Source: Bacteroidota bacterium (GTDB lineage: Bacteria; Bacteroidota; Bacteroidia; Bacteroidales; Prolixibacteraceae). From it: a DNA stretch of 64,000 nt. The translations under genes were made by a program, and so were the position numbers. The notes under the pieces are model-generated. The model saw only the letters and a program-made list of their open reading frames with translations. It searched no databases and had not been told where the DNA came from. The DNA lies in NCBI GenBank assembly GCA_023251455.1, contig JAHEYT010000026.1:92461-156460 (forward strand), written 5' to 3'. How positions within the stretch are numbered: the stretch's first letter is position 1; every line of letters begins with the position of its first letter. Positions 18,263 to 27,063 of the stretch are shown here, piece by piece.

Positions 18263-19774
18263 TTACAGTTCACAATATTCGCCATCGTGAGCCAGATTTT
18301 TGCACGGATAGCGCCACATGGCGTCTTCCATTAAATCGTCGACCACTTCCGGGCCCCATGTTCCAGCCGGATAGCCATAAACCGGAATATCAGGGTTATT
18401 TTTCCAGGCATTCAGGATAGGTTGTACAAATTCCCATGCTTTTTCGACGGCATCGCCACGCGAATAGAGGGTGGCGTCGCCTTGCATACAATCGAGCAGT
18501 AAACGACCATAAGCCGATGGCAGGTAAACATCTGATAATTCAGAATAATGAAAATTCATATTTACAGTCTGTACGCGAAAACCTGCTCCCGGAACTTTCA
18601 TTCCAAATTTCAGCAATATACCTTCGTCGGGCTGAATACGCAGGATCAATTGGTTATTTACTGCATCCGGATTATCTGAATTTCCGAACAAGTGGTGCGG
18701 TGTGTTCTTGAAATGGATGACAACTTCGGTAACCCGTGCTGGCAATTTTTTCCCGGTTCGTATGTAAAAAGGAACCCCTGCCCATCTGAAATTGTCGATG
18801 AAGAATTTTACAGCCAGATAAGTTTCGGTCTTCGAGAGCGGATCAACTCCGTGTTCTTCGCGGTAACCAATAACCGGATCTTTACCATGACCAGACTGGA
18901 TATACTGTCCCCTGATCACATTTTTTGCCACTTCGGCTTCTGTAATCGGGCGCAGCGATTGAAATACTTTCAGCGTTTCGTTGCGGATAGCATCGGCTTC
19001 GATTACAACAGGCGGTTCCATCGCCACTAATCCGACTAACTGCATCAGGTGGTTCTGAACCATGTCGCGCATGGCTCCGGAATGATCGTAATAACCTCCA
19101 CGGTCTTCGACACCAAGAGTTTCAGCCGATGTGATTTCGACATGATGGATAAAATTTCGGTTCCAGATGGGTTCGAATATGCCATTCGCAAAACGAGTGA
19201 CCAGCATGTTTTGTACGGTTTCCTTTCCGAGGTAATGATCGATACGGTACAACTGATCTTCGTCGAAATAATTAAGAAGGTTTTTGTTGAGTTCCTGCGC
19301 ACTTTTCAGATCGGTTCCAAAAGGCTTTTCAATAATCAGTCGTTTGAATCCTTTCGAAGAATCGTTCAACCCGACTTCAGCCAGACTTTGCGGAATGATC
19401 TGGTATAAATTTGGTGGTGTTGACAGGTAGAAAATATAGTTCTCCGGAATCGACAACTCCTTACTCAGTGATTCAAGTCTGGATTTCAGAATTGGATAAT
19501 CAACAGAGTCAGCAGTTGAAAGTGGTTGATAATAAAGGTGCTCCAGAAATGCATCAATATCTTTTTGAGTGTGCGACTGATTGGGCAAAAACTCTTTCAT
19601 GTTTTCGCGAAACTCCAAATCAGAAAGCTTTGTTCTGGCAACTCCCAGTACTGCAAGTTTTTCAGGAAGCAGATTTTGAGTATGTAATTCGTAAAGTGCT
19701 GGTATCAATTTCCGTTTTGTAAGGTCACCTGATGCTCCGAAAATGACCAAAATGTGTGACTCAGGTTGTTTCAT
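18263..19774 (-). CDS. zwf: Glucose-6-phosphate 1-dehydrogenase
   Basis: This 503-residue enzyme oxidises glucose 6-phosphate to 6-phosphogluconolactone with NADP. The N-terminal Rossmann motif GASGDLTKRKLIPALYELHT and the active-site signature RIDHYLGKETVQNMLVTRFA are both present; the latter holds the conserved Asp-His-Tyr and substrate-binding lysine. The later RTGKKLPARVTEV segment is also typical. It is the first gene of a zwf-pgl pair. The 125 nt upstream separate it from the phosphopantetheinyl transferase gene on the same strand, with no strong terminator seen there. It could supply NADPH and, with the ribulokinase far downstream, ribulose 5-phosphate; that link is only metabolic. Confidence 0.96.
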   Translation of the reverse strand: MKQPESHILVIFGASGDLTKRKLIPALYELHTQNLLPEKLAVLGVARTKLSDLEFRENMKEFLPNQSHTQKDIDAFLEHLYYQPLSTADSVDYPILKSRLESLSKELSIPENYIFYLSTPPNLYQIIPQSLAEVGLNDSSKGFKRLIIEKPFGTDLKSAQELNKNLLNYFDEDQLYRIDHYLGKETVQNMLVTRFANGIFEPIWNRNFIHHVEITSAETLGVEDRGGYYDHSGAMRDMVQNHLMQLVGLVAMEPPVVIEADAIRNETLKVFQSLRPITEAEVAKNVIRGQYIQSGHGKDPVIGYREEHGVDPLSKTETYLAVKFFIDNFRWAGVPFYIRTGKKLPARVTEVVIHFKNTPHHLFGNSDNPDAVNNQLILRIQPDEGILLKFGMKVPGAGFRVQTVNMNFHYSELSDVYLPSAYGRLLLDCMQGDATLYSRGDAVEKAWEFVQPILNAWKNNPDIPVYGYPAGTWGPEVVDDLMEDAMWRYPCKNLAHDGEYCEL

Positions 19775-19899
19775 GCTTTATTTTACTTTTGGATTTTGAT
19801 TAAATAAACGTTTGAAAATCCAAATTGATCATGGAAGAAAACTGAAACATAAAAATTAGGATAAAAGGTGTTGAGTTTCGTTTTAGGTAAATGATCTGA

Positions 19900-20526
19900 T
19901 TAACCGGCGACCCAAACCAGACAATGATCATTGAAAATTTGAAAATGGAGCTCATGGGTTGAATCTCCCTTTTCGGATTTAAATTTTGCTAAAAAATGAT
20001 CCTCTTTTTCAGGAATAAATGGTGAAATGTGAATTTGATTTCTGAATTCAATATCGTGATCAGGAACCAGTTTGAAAATCGACTCTTTGGCGCACCAGTA
20101 AAGACATTGTAATAAAGGATTTTGGCCGGTTTGTTTCAATTCTTCGTCCGAAAGATACCTTTTCTCAATCGAGTTGTAATTTCTTGTAGTATCTTCAATA
20201 TCAAGTCCTACTTGAAGTGTTTCATGGATATAAACTGCTGCAAAATAGCGCGAATGACTGATCGAAATGTTTTTGTATTGAGCATGATTTAGGATTGGCT
20301 TCCCGGACTCAGCATATGTAATCGTGAAATCATCCCCAATCAGCAGTTTAATTAATTTACGTGTTGCGAGCCATTCTATCTTTCGCTTTTCATGCGTGTA
20401 TTGCAAATAAGCCGGATCTTCAAGTTCCTGATCCGAAAAATTGGGAAGTAATTCGTGTAATGTTTCAGAAAGTTGCCAAACTCCGATTATCCCTTCAGCT
20501 TGCGTTATGGTTTTAAATAGAGGCAT
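19900..20526 (-). CDS. 4'-phosphopantetheinyl transferase superfamily protein
   Basis: The protein of 208 residues carries the signature of Sfp-type transferases, which attach phosphopantetheine to carrier proteins using CoA. The signature is GLDIEDTTRNY (Mg-binding Asp-x-Glu) followed about 45 residues later by WCAKESIFKL. The N-terminal half contains the paired subdomain with ISISHSRYFAAV, the conserved Ser-His pair. It directly abuts gldD (start codon adjacent to the gldD stop codon), so it belongs to the mutY-ssb-gldE-gldD transcription unit. Which acyl or peptidyl carrier it serves cannot be inferred here; it may be the cell's general ACP-modifying enzyme. Confidence 0.9.
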   Translation of the reverse strand: MPLFKTITQAEGIIGVWQLSETLHELLPNFSDQELEDPAYLQYTHEKRKIEWLATRKLIKLLIGDDFTITYAESGKPILNHAQYKNISISHSRYFAAVYIHETLQVGLDIEDTTRNYNSIEKRYLSDEELKQTGQNPLLQCLYWCAKESIFKLVPDHDIEFRNQIHISPFIPEKEDHFLAKFKSEKGDSTHELHFQIFNDHCLVWVAG

Positions 20527-21102
20527 TTAGTTTGACCACTTAGTGGTTTCAATTAAGCGGATAATATCAGGTGTCAGAAAATCGATTACCGGGCGAAGGG
20601 AATCGATATTGGGAACTTCCCGGATATATAAAGCTCCGCGAAGAAAATTCTGTGTGCTGTCGGTGAGGTAAAATTGTACCGGTGAGGCAGCATTTCCATC
20701 AATCAGATAAATCGTTCCGTAGACTTTCTTTTTTTGATTAACAAAAATTCGTTCGTTGATTGCATCAGCTTTAATGGAATGTTTGTAGGCCAGCGTGCGC
20801 GAGTCTTCCATGAGTTTTGCCAAGTTATTCTGCACTTTTTTATAGCTAATATGAACTTCAGCTTTATGGGCTGGTATTTTCAGATTAATCCAGTATGGCT
20901 CAGCAAGGCGGTCGCGATCGGGTACAATTTTACTATATCCTGGTATATCAAAAGTGTATGGCAAAGCGATCGAATCAAATTGGTGATAGGTTTTTTCCTG
21001 AAAGTCGATACGAAAATAACCGTGTGGTTTGGGAGTATAGTCCTGCTGACATGAAAATGTCATAAATAGGATTAGAGCGAAGAGGTATAAAAGTTTTGGC
21101 AT
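20527..21102 (-). CDS. gldD: Gliding motility lipoprotein GldD
   Basis: GldD is a Bacteroidota-specific lipoprotein needed for gliding motility and the type IX secretion machinery in Flavobacterium. The 191-residue product has a lipobox (LILFMTFSCQQ, cysteine at about 18) and family motifs: PKPHGYFRIDFQEKTYHQFD, YWINLKIPAHKAEVHISYK, and the C-terminal FYLTDSTQNFLRGALYI. Gene order gldE-gldD with a 5-nt gap is the classical arrangement. The presence of gldD/gldE alone does not prove motility, because many non-gliding Bacteroidia retain it. Confidence 0.92.
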   Translation of the reverse strand: MPKLLYLFALILFMTFSCQQDYTPKPHGYFRIDFQEKTYHQFDSIALPYTFDIPGYSKIVPDRDRLAEPYWINLKIPAHKAEVHISYKKVQNNLAKLMEDSRTLAYKHSIKADAINERIFVNQKKKVYGTIYLIDGNAASPVQFYLTDSTQNFLRGALYIREVPNIDSLRPVIDFLTPDIIRLIETTKWSN

Positions 21103-21107
21103 TGGAT

Positions 21108-22439
21108 TTAGAGTTCCGTATTTTTTATTTCGACTTTAATCTGTTTAATCCGTCGGTTGTCAACCGCTTCGATGGTGAAAACGTAATTTTTGCAGGTAAT
21201 AGTATCGTTTTTAACTGGAATTTCACCCTTTAATTCCAGAATCAGTCCGGCAAGGGTATCCGCTTCACCTTTAACATCATCAAATATAGTATCTTCCGAA
21301 TCGATAACTTTGTAGAAATCGTTGAGCATTGTCTTGCCATCGAACATGTATTTGTTTTCGCTGATTTTGGTGTAGAATTTTTCTTCCTCGTCAAATTCAT
21401 CGGTTATTTCACCAACAATTTCTTCCAGTACATCTTCAAGAGTTACAATTCCAGAAGTTCCTCCATACTCATCAACAACAATGGCCATGTGAACTTTATT
21501 CTTCTGAAACTCTTCAAGAAGATCATCAATTTTCTTAGTCTCAGGAACATAAAATGGTGGCCTGATAATACTTTGCCAACGGAACGACGCACCTTTAAGC
21601 ACATGAGGCAACAAATCTTTGATATACAGTATGCCTTTGATGTTGTCAAAACTATCAGAAAAAACTGGTATTCTGGAAAAACCGGTTTCAGTAATCAAGT
21701 TCATGATTTTGCTGTAGCTGGTATCGATATCAACTGAAACGACATCAACCCTTGAACGCATGATTTCTGCCACACTCTTATTTCCGAATTTGACGATACC
21801 TTTTAATATCTCGGTATCATCTTTTAATTCGGTTTGTGATGTAAGTTCAAGTGCATGAGATAGTTCATCGACCGAAATATGGCTGTTATAGGCATGGATA
21901 CGGTTATTCAAAAAAGATGTCGAAAAGATCAGAATTGAATTTATTGGTTTGAGTATTTTAATCGTATAATACAATGGAATAGCAATGAAACGGGCAAATT
22001 TCAGTGCGTGATGAGTTGAATAAACTTTAGGTATAATTTCTCCGAAGAGCAAAATTACAAAGGAAATGATTAGAATCTGAACGACAAATCCAATGATTGG
22101 TTCGTTCGTAAAAACTACAATGGAATCGATAGTGAAGCTGGAAAGAATTACAATGCCAACATTAACAAAGTTGTTGGCTACCAGTATAGTAGCCAACAAT
22201 TGCTCCGGAGACTCCAGATTTTTCTGTATAAAGGAATTTTTTTTTGTCGATGTCCTGAATATTTTATGCTTTTCGGAGGGGCTTAATGAGAAATAGGCTA
22301 CCTCCGATCCGGAAATCAACGCTGAAAACACTAACAAAATCGCTATAACCAGCAAGCTGATCGCGACACCTGTAGTAAAAGGGTGAAACTGAATATTCCA
22401 GTAAATTGCGGTCAGTATGGGTAACGGTCCTGTTTCCAA
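21108..22439 (-). CDS. gldE: Gliding motility-associated protein GldE (CNNM/CorC-like)
   Basis: GldE is an inner-membrane protein of the CorC/HlyC (TlyC) type that works with GldD. The 443 residues show an N-terminal CNNM-type membrane domain with about four hydrophobic helices (to about residue 190, including SGSEVAYFSLSPSEKHKI). A CBS-domain pair follows (about 215-340, with MRSRVDVVSVDIDTSYSKIM and VDEYGGTSGIVTLEDVLEEI). The C-terminal CorC_HlyC domain ends with ETRRIKQ-like GTIEAVDNRRI-type sequence. Outside gliding species, such proteins are tied to divalent cation export. It is the third gene of the minus-strand unit, 19 nt after ssb. Confidence 0.93.
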   Translation of the reverse strand: METGPLPILTAIYWNIQFHPFTTGVAISLLVIAILLVFSALISGSEVAYFSLSPSEKHKIFRTSTKKNSFIQKNLESPEQLLATILVANNFVNVGIVILSSFTIDSIVVFTNEPIIGFVVQILIISFVILLFGEIIPKVYSTHHALKFARFIAIPLYYTIKILKPINSILIFSTSFLNNRIHAYNSHISVDELSHALELTSQTELKDDTEILKGIVKFGNKSVAEIMRSRVDVVSVDIDTSYSKIMNLITETGFSRIPVFSDSFDNIKGILYIKDLLPHVLKGASFRWQSIIRPPFYVPETKKIDDLLEEFQKNKVHMAIVVDEYGGTSGIVTLEDVLEEIVGEITDEFDEEEKFYTKISENKYMFDGKTMLNDFYKVIDSEDTIFDDVKGEADTLAGLILELKGEIPVKNDTITCKNYVFTIEAVDNRRIKQIKVEIKNTEL

Positions 22440-22458
22440 TTAACTAATATTTAAGTTA

Positions 22459-22887
22459 TTAAAATGGAAGATCGTCTTCTTCCGGTTGACTGAAATCGGG
22501 TTCGCTAACGCTTTGCACTGATTCGGCTGGCGCTGCTTGGTTACCCATTTCTGCCTGCCCTTCACGTTTACCAAGAAGTTGCATGGTATCAGCATTGATC
22601 TCAGTGGTATAATGTTTTACGCCATCCTTTTCGTAAGAGTTAGTTCTTAGGCGACCCTCAATATAAAGCTGACTCCCCTTTTTTACATACTTTTCAGCAA
22701 CTTCAGCAAGTCCCCTCCATAGGACAATGTTGTGCCATTCGGTATTGCTAACTTTTTCGCCTGTTTTTGAAGTATAATTCTCTGTTGTGGCAAGTGAAAA
22801 CCGTGCAACAGCAACACCTTTGTCGAGATGCCTGACTTCAGGATCACGGCCTACGTTACCTACTAAAATTACTTTGTTAACTGACAT
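22459..22887 (-). CDS. ssb: Single-stranded DNA-binding protein
   Basis: This 142-residue OB-fold protein coats single-stranded DNA during replication and repair. The start [20 protein letters not shown] and the segment [20 protein letters not shown] are characteristic of bacterial SSB. A low-complexity linker follows, ending in the acidic tail QPEEDDLPF, which recruits partner proteins. The core is complete. It lies between mutY and gldE on the minus strand, with 128 nt upstream, enough for its own promoter. This neighbourhood is the conserved Bacteroidota arrangement. Confidence 0.96.
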   Translation of the reverse strand: MSVNKVILVGNVGRDPEVRHLDKGVAVARFSLATTENYTSKTGEKVSNTEWHNIVLWRGLAEVAEKYVKKGSQLYIEGRLRTNSYEKDGVKHYTTEINADTMQLLGKREGQAEMGNQAAPAESVQSVSEPDFSQPEEDDLPF

Positions 22888-23015
22888 ATGTGTGAATTTT
22901 TAAGAGTTAGATTGAAATAAATTTACAATAAAATCTATCATTTTTTTTGATTTCAGAATACTTATTTCCTGAATTGGCCAAAAATCGTTATGAATAAATG
23001 ATTTTTATATATGAA

Positions 23016-24077
23016 CTATACACTTTTCACATACTCGTTCAAATAGGTCTCAAGTAATTTTGGTACAGCAAAGTTAAAAATATCTTCCTTATTCACTCTG
23101 ATTAAATCGGTTGTTACATGAATTTCATCAGTAAGTTGTACCCTGACAAAGCGATAATGAATTCGTTGGTGACTCAGGATGTGAATTTTCCAATCGCTAA
23201 CATTTTTGATGACCGACTGATTTGCAATTGAAACTAATTTCTGGAATTCTGTTTGTGTGATCAGTTCTTCAATGCTAATTTCATTATCTGTTTCGATAAT
23301 TGGAAATTCGAAAAGGTTCTTCCATATATCGTTTCCTACTCGTTTTCTTAGCCAGGTATGGCTATTGCATGATAACACCAGGTAATTAAAATATCGGTCA
23401 CGTTGTTTCGTCTTGTTTTGTTTAACTGGCAATTCCGCAATTTTCTGATTCAAAAATGCAAAACACCTCTGATTTAATGGGCATTGATTACAGTCTGGAT
23501 TTTTAGGTGTGCATTGTAGCGCTCCGAATTCCATTATGGCCTGATTGTGCATTCCAGGATCAGTCCCTATAATTAATTCTTTCGCCAGTTCATTGAATAT
23601 CTTCTTTCCTGTGCTTGTATCAATTGGTTCTGGAATGCCAAAGAATCTGGATAATACGCGGAATACATTGCCATCAACTGTTGGATATTCCAGATTAAAT
23701 GAAATTGAGGCAATCGCAGCGGCAGTATATTCTCCAATGCCTTTCAGTGAGCGTATTGCATCGTAATCTTCAGGGAAAATACCGTTGTAATTTAGCTGAA
23801 TGAATTTTGCAGTAAAATGAAGGTTTCTGGCTCGGGAATAGTAACCCAAACCTTGCCAAAGTTTCAAAATCTGATCCTCTGAGGCATCGGCCAGTGCCGA
23901 AATCGTCGGAAATTCATCTGCAAATCGTGAATAATAGGCCAATCCCTGGTCAATTCTGGTTTGCTGAAGTATAATTTCTGATAACCAGATTAAGTATGGA
24001 TTTCGTGTATTTCTCCACGGTAAATCACGCTTGTATAAAGAATACCAGGAATGTACTGGAGAGTTGAAAAAGTTCAT
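23016..24077 (-). CDS. mutY: A/G-specific adenine DNA glycosylase
   Basis: MutY removes adenine mispaired with 8-oxoguanine. The 353 residues show the N-terminal catalytic domain with LSEIILQQTRIDQGLAYYSR (active-site Glu near residue 34), the helix-hairpin-helix SLKGIGEYTAAAIASI, and the catalytic aspartate in YPTVDGNVFRVLSR. An iron-sulphur cluster loop has cysteines spaced C-x6-C-x2-C-x5-C (CTPKNPDCNQCPLNQRC). The C-terminal part fits the Nudix-like 8-oxoG-recognition domain, ending with IHILSHQRIHYRFV. It is transcribed divergently from the HU gene across a 139-nt intergenic region. Confidence 0.95.
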   Translation of the reverse strand: MNFFNSPVHSWYSLYKRDLPWRNTRNPYLIWLSEIILQQTRIDQGLAYYSRFADEFPTISALADASEDQILKLWQGLGYYSRARNLHFTAKFIQLNYNGIFPEDYDAIRSLKGIGEYTAAAIASISFNLEYPTVDGNVFRVLSRFFGIPEPIDTSTGKKIFNELAKELIIGTDPGMHNQAIMEFGALQCTPKNPDCNQCPLNQRCFAFLNQKIAELPVKQNKTKQRDRYFNYLVLSCNSHTWLRKRVGNDIWKNLFEFPIIETDNEISIEELITQTEFQKLVSIANQSVIKNVSDWKIHILSHQRIHYRFVRVQLTDEIHVTTDLIRVNKEDIFNFAVPKLLETYLNEYVKSV

Positions 24078-24130
24078 GTTTTATCTAACTACTTTAAAAT
24101 CTTTACAAATTGCAAAAATAATCGAATTAG

Positions 24131-24164
24131 ATTGTTTCTACTTTTTAAATAATTTATATTTTTG
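24131..24164 (+). promoter_or_regulatory. Bacteroidota-type promoter for the HU gene
   Basis: A -7 box TATTTTTG (24157-24164) matches TAnnTTTG. An ATTG element at 24131-24134 lies 22 nt upstream, close to the expected -33 position. This would start transcription near 24170, about 47 nt before the HU start codon. Confidence 0.5.
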
Positions 24165-24216
24165 CACACCAATTGTTTCAGAAATATAAATTGTTGAAAA
24201 TTAAATATTTTAAGAG

Positions 24217-24501
24217 ATGACAAAAGCAGATATTGTTAACGAAGTTAGTAAGAACACTGGTATTGAGAAAGTGACAGTACAAAAAGCAGTTGAGGCTTTC
24301 ATGGAAACTGTGAAAGATTCCCTAACCGAAGGAAGAAATGTATATCTTCGCGGTTTCGGTAGTTTTATTGTAAAAAGAAGAGCAGAGAAAACTGCGCGTA
24401 ATATTTCCAGAAATACTACAATCATTATTCCTGAACATTTTATTCCTTCTTTCAAACCGGCTAAAACCTTTGTAGCACAAGTTAAAGACCAAGTAAAATA
24501 A
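24217..24501 (+). CDS. HU/IHF-family DNA-binding protein
   Basis: This 94-residue histone-like protein bends and compacts DNA as a dimer. The N-terminal helix pair starts MTKADIVNEVSKNTGI. The core has EGRNVYLRGFGSFIVKRRA, and the DNA-intercalating arm is RNISRNTTIIIPEHFIPSFK. The arm contains a proline at the tip as in other HU/IHF proteins. It precedes a 30-residue basic protein and RNase G, a gene order common in Bacteroidota. The promoter at 24131-24164 is its own. It could be called HU or IHF-beta; sequence alone does not separate the two in this phylum. Confidence 0.95.
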   Translation: MTKADIVNEVSKNTGIEKVTVQKAVEAFMETVKDSLTEGRNVYLRGFGSFIVKRRAEKTARNISRNTTIIIPEHFIPSFKPAKTFVAQVKDQVK

Positions 24502-24507
24502 ATTATT

Positions 24508-24600
24508 ATGCCAAGCGGAAAAAAAAGAAAAAGACATAAGATGGCTACGCACAAGCGTAAGAAAAGACTAAGAAAGAACAGACATAAAAAGAAGAAATAG
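24508..24600 (+). CDS. 30-residue highly basic protein, AURKAIP1/COX24-like
   Basis: The tiny frame encodes MPSGKKRKRHKMATHKRKKR followed by LRKNRHKKKK. About two thirds of its residues are Lys, Arg or His. Conserved mini-proteins of this form sit between HU and RNase G in many Bacteroidota. They are usually annotated as AURKAIP1/COX24 domain proteins, related to the mitochondrial ribosomal protein mS38, so an RNA-binding role on the ribosome is likely but is inference. It starts 6 nt after the HU stop codon and is followed by a strong terminator, so it is co-transcribed with HU. Confidence 0.8.
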   Translation: MPSGKKRKRHKMATHKRKKRLRKNRHKKKK

Positions 24601-24642
24601 TCTTTGCTTTATTAAGCGTTTGCTTTTAAAGACATTTTTATT

Positions 24643-24686
24643 ATTAAACCTAAAGTGCTTAAGCGCTTTAGGTTTAATCTGTTTTT
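24643..24686 (+). terminator. Terminator after the HU and mini-protein genes
   Basis: The 13-bp stem ATTAAACCTAAAG (24643-24655) pairs with CTTTAGGTTTAAT (24666-24678) and is followed by CTGTTTTT. The inner ten bases can pair further. Confidence 0.85.
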
Positions 24687-24725
24687 AAGTCTGGTAATTG
24701 TAACATGTAAAAAATATGGAACGTT

Positions 24726-26276
24726 GTGAGTAGCGATTTAATTGTAAATGTCTCTCCTTCGGAAGTCGTAATCGCTTTATTGGAAGATAAAGGGTTAGTT
24801 GAACTTAACAGGGAAATGACAGGGGCTAAATTTGCAGTTGGAGATATTTATCTTGGACGTGTAAAGAAGATAATGCCCAGTCTGAACGCTGCATTCATTG
24901 ACGTTGGATACGAAAAAGATGCTTTTCTGCATTACCTTGATATGGGACCCCAGTTTTCGACGCTGAATAAGTTTCTGAAAATTGCCACATCAAAAAACAA
25001 CAAAATCACCTCCATTTCTAAAATTCAGTCAGATCCGGACATCGATAAGGAGGGAAAAATCTCAGATATTCTTAAGGTTGGGCAAAATATTTTGGTACAG
25101 GTGGCTAAAGAGCCAATCTCAACCAAAGGCCCGCGTTTAACTTCAGAACTGTCGATTGCCGGCCGTAATATGGTGTTGATGCCATTCAGCGAAAAAGTAA
25201 GTATTTCGCAAAAAATTGAATCAAACGAAGAAAAGAATAGGCTGAAGAAGCTTATTCAAAGCATCAAGCCTCGAAAGTACGGAGTTATCGTTCGAACTGC
25301 GGCCGAAGAAAAACGTGTTGCAGAACTCGATCAGGAGTTAAAACGACTTGTCGCTAAATTTGAAACTACATTTCAGAAATTGAGAAGAGTGAATGCTCCG
25401 GCTCTGATTGTAGGCGAACTTGGCAGAACAACCGCATTATTACGGGATATTTATAATCCCAACTTCAATAGTATCATCGTAAACGATCCTATTGTTTGTG
25501 AAGAAATTTCTGAATACCTGGGATCAATCGCCCCTGAGAAAAAGAAAACCGTAAAACTCTACAAGGGTAATCAGTCGATTTTTGAATATTATGGGGTTGA
25601 TAAGCAATTAAAAGCATCATTTGGAAAAACAGTATCCTTCAAAAATGGAGCATATCTGATAATCGAACACACTGAAGCATTTCATGTTATTGATGTGAAC
25701 AGTGGAAATCGTTCGAAAGCCGGAATTGACCAGGAGACTAATGCTCTTGAAGTTAACATGGCAGCTGCTGAAGAGATCGCCCGTCAACTTAGGTTGAGAG
25801 ATATGGGTGGAATTATCGTAGTCGATTTTATCGACATGCATCAAGCTGAAAACCGCCATAAAGTTTATGAGCGGATGAAAGAATCAATGGCAGTTGACCG
25901 CACAAAGCACAACATTTTGCCGTTGAGTAAATTTTGCCTTTTACAGATTACCCGTCAGCGAGTTCGTCCTGAAGAACATGTTGAAACGGCAGAGGTTTGT
26001 CCGACCTGTAAAGGCACCGGAAAAATTACGCCAACTATTTTGTTGGTCGATGAGTTGGAAAGCAAGGTCAAATATATTTTTAAGGAGCTAAATAAGAATA
26101 AAGTAGTTATCAAAACTCATCCTTATCTGGCAGCTTTTTTAAAAAAAGGCTTTTGGTCTTTAAAAAATAAATGGGCTTTCAAATTCTTTAAAAGCATTAA
26201 AGTTGAAGACATGAGTTCATACTCGCTCGCTGAGTATCATTTCTTCGACGAAAATCAGGAAGAGATCGTATTTTAA
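24726..26276 (+). CDS. rng: RNase E/G family endoribonuclease
   Basis: The 516-residue enzyme cuts single-stranded RNA in rRNA and mRNA processing. It starts with GTG at 24726 (SSDLIVNVSPSEVVIALLED), as usual for the Bacteroidota family. Domains: an S1-like RNA-binding domain (GDIYLGRVKKIMPSLNAAFI, about residues 37-125), then the RNase H-like and DNase I-like catalytic core with FHVIDVNSGNRS and DMGGIIVVDFIDM. The two aspartates in these segments match the metal ligands of E. coli RNase E. The zinc-link cysteines are in VCPTCKGTGK. It lacks the long C-terminal degradosome scaffold of RNase E. A terminator follows directly. Confidence 0.93.
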   Translation: MSSDLIVNVSPSEVVIALLEDKGLVELNREMTGAKFAVGDIYLGRVKKIMPSLNAAFIDVGYEKDAFLHYLDMGPQFSTLNKFLKIATSKNNKITSISKIQSDPDIDKEGKISDILKVGQNILVQVAKEPISTKGPRLTSELSIAGRNMVLMPFSEKVSISQKIESNEEKNRLKKLIQSIKPRKYGVIVRTAAEEKRVAELDQELKRLVAKFETTFQKLRRVNAPALIVGELGRTTALLRDIYNPNFNSIIVNDPIVCEEISEYLGSIAPEKKKTVKLYKGNQSIFEYYGVDKQLKASFGKTVSFKNGAYLIIEHTEAFHVIDVNSGNRSKAGIDQETNALEVNMAAAEEIARQLRLRDMGGIIVVDFIDMHQAENRHKVYERMKESMAVDRTKHNILPLSKFCLLQITRQRVRPEEHVETAEVCPTCKGTGKITPTILLVDELESKVKYIFKELNKNKVVIKTHPYLAAFLKKGFWSLKNKWAFKFFKSIKVEDMSSYSLAEYHFFDENQEEIVF

Positions 26277-26288
26277 ATCTCAGAAATA

Positions 26289-26320
26289 AAAAATCCCGGT
26301 ACAATCTACCGGGATTTTTT
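26289..26320 (+). terminator. Terminator of the RNase G gene
   Basis: AAATCCCGGTA (26291-26301) pairs perfectly with TACCGGGATTT (26307-26317) around a five-base loop, followed by Ts. It lies 13 nt after the stop codon. Confidence 0.9.
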
Positions 26321-26396
26321 ATTGCAACATTCCATATCTCCACCTTTGTGCTTTTGCGACTATTCAGAGAATCGTTATCTTTATGCTATTAAAACA

Positions 26397-26483
26397 GGAG
26401 AGTTGCCGGAGTGGTCGATCGGGGCAGACTCGAAATCTGTTGTACCCTTCGGGGTACCGGGGGTTCGAATCCCTCACTCTCCG
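26397..26483 (+). tRNA. tRNA-Ser, anticodon CGA
   Basis: An 87-nt class II tRNA. Acceptor strands GGAGAGT and ACTCTCC pair fully. The anticodon loop CTCGAAA, between GCAGA and TCTGT, gives anticodon CGA, which reads UCG. A long variable arm (GTACCCTTCGGGGTAC) is the serine hallmark, and the T arm contains GGTTCGAATCC. After discriminator G26483 the genome reads CA, so a full CCA is not encoded. A terminator-like hairpin lies 34 nt downstream, and a mobile-DNA scar follows. Confidence 0.95.
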
Positions 26484-26516
26484 CAAATAATACTGACAAT
26501 AAGTAAATTACAAAAC

Positions 26517-26560
26517 AAACACCCATATTTACACCCATAAATGTAAGATTGGGTGTTTTT
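26517..26560 (+). terminator. Terminator downstream of tRNA-Ser
   Basis: AACACCCA (26518-26525) pairs with TGGGTGTT (26550-26557), with an inner TTACA/TGTAA pairing, followed by a run of Ts. It is the likely end of the tRNA transcript. Confidence 0.6.
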
Positions 26561-26664
26561 CTTAGTGGCACATGTTCGACAGTCCGGTCAGACTCTACCA
26601 GCATAATTATTCCCTTTTTGATCACATTCCTTAAGTGATATTTACTCAATAATGACACTTGTTT

Positions 26665-27063
26665 TTATTTTTTCAGAAACCGACATGTCAAATTTCGGGT
26701 ATGATGATGTTGGGTTCTTAACTTCTCTAATTCACCGTTTAGGCCTTTCAATTCTTCTTTACTTTTTTCAAACTCCTTTTCGCCTAATTCCACGCCTTTT
26801 TTTGCAAACCAATAAACTGCCGTTTCTTTTGATTCTTGTAATCGCAGTAAATCAACTTGTATATTGTCAAGCTTTTGGGCAATTTCATTGATTGGCGTAA
26901 GGCGCTTGATTTGTTCTTTGGCTTTTTCGATATTGATTTTAGCGTCCGTTAAAGTCAAAAAACTTTCTTTTAGCTGAATGAATTCTGTTTCAGCATCTTG
27001 CTCTTCCAACATATTTGTTCTGATGAACTCGTCTAAATCTTCTAAAACTTTGACGCCAACCAC
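26665..27063 (-). pseudogene. Internal fragment of a JetC (Wadjet, MukB-like) ATPase gene
   Basis: The minus-strand frame of 132 residues begins abruptly at VGVKVLEDLDEFIRTNMLEE and continues with coiled-coil sequence (AKINIEKAKEQIKRLTPINE). This matches, by memory of the family, the segment of JetC-type SMC-like ATPases that follows the N-terminal ATPase half: a LxDFIRxxMLE motif, then the start of the long coiled coil. JetC is normally about 1,000 residues and belongs to Wadjet anti-plasmid systems. A stop codon lies immediately upstream of the first visible codon, and the last 14 residues (HHHTRNLTCRFLKK) look unrelated. No jetA, jetB or jetD is nearby. I call it a relic. Confidence 0.55.

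Noticed and set aside
26322..26540. Plus-strand frame of 72 codons containing tRNA-Ser
   Set aside because: It simply reads through the tRNA sequence and has no own conserved features.
26389..26658. Minus-strand frame of 89 codons overlapping tRNA-Ser
   Set aside because: Its C-terminal half is the antisense of the tRNA gene and the rest overlaps the tRNA terminator; no protein family signal.
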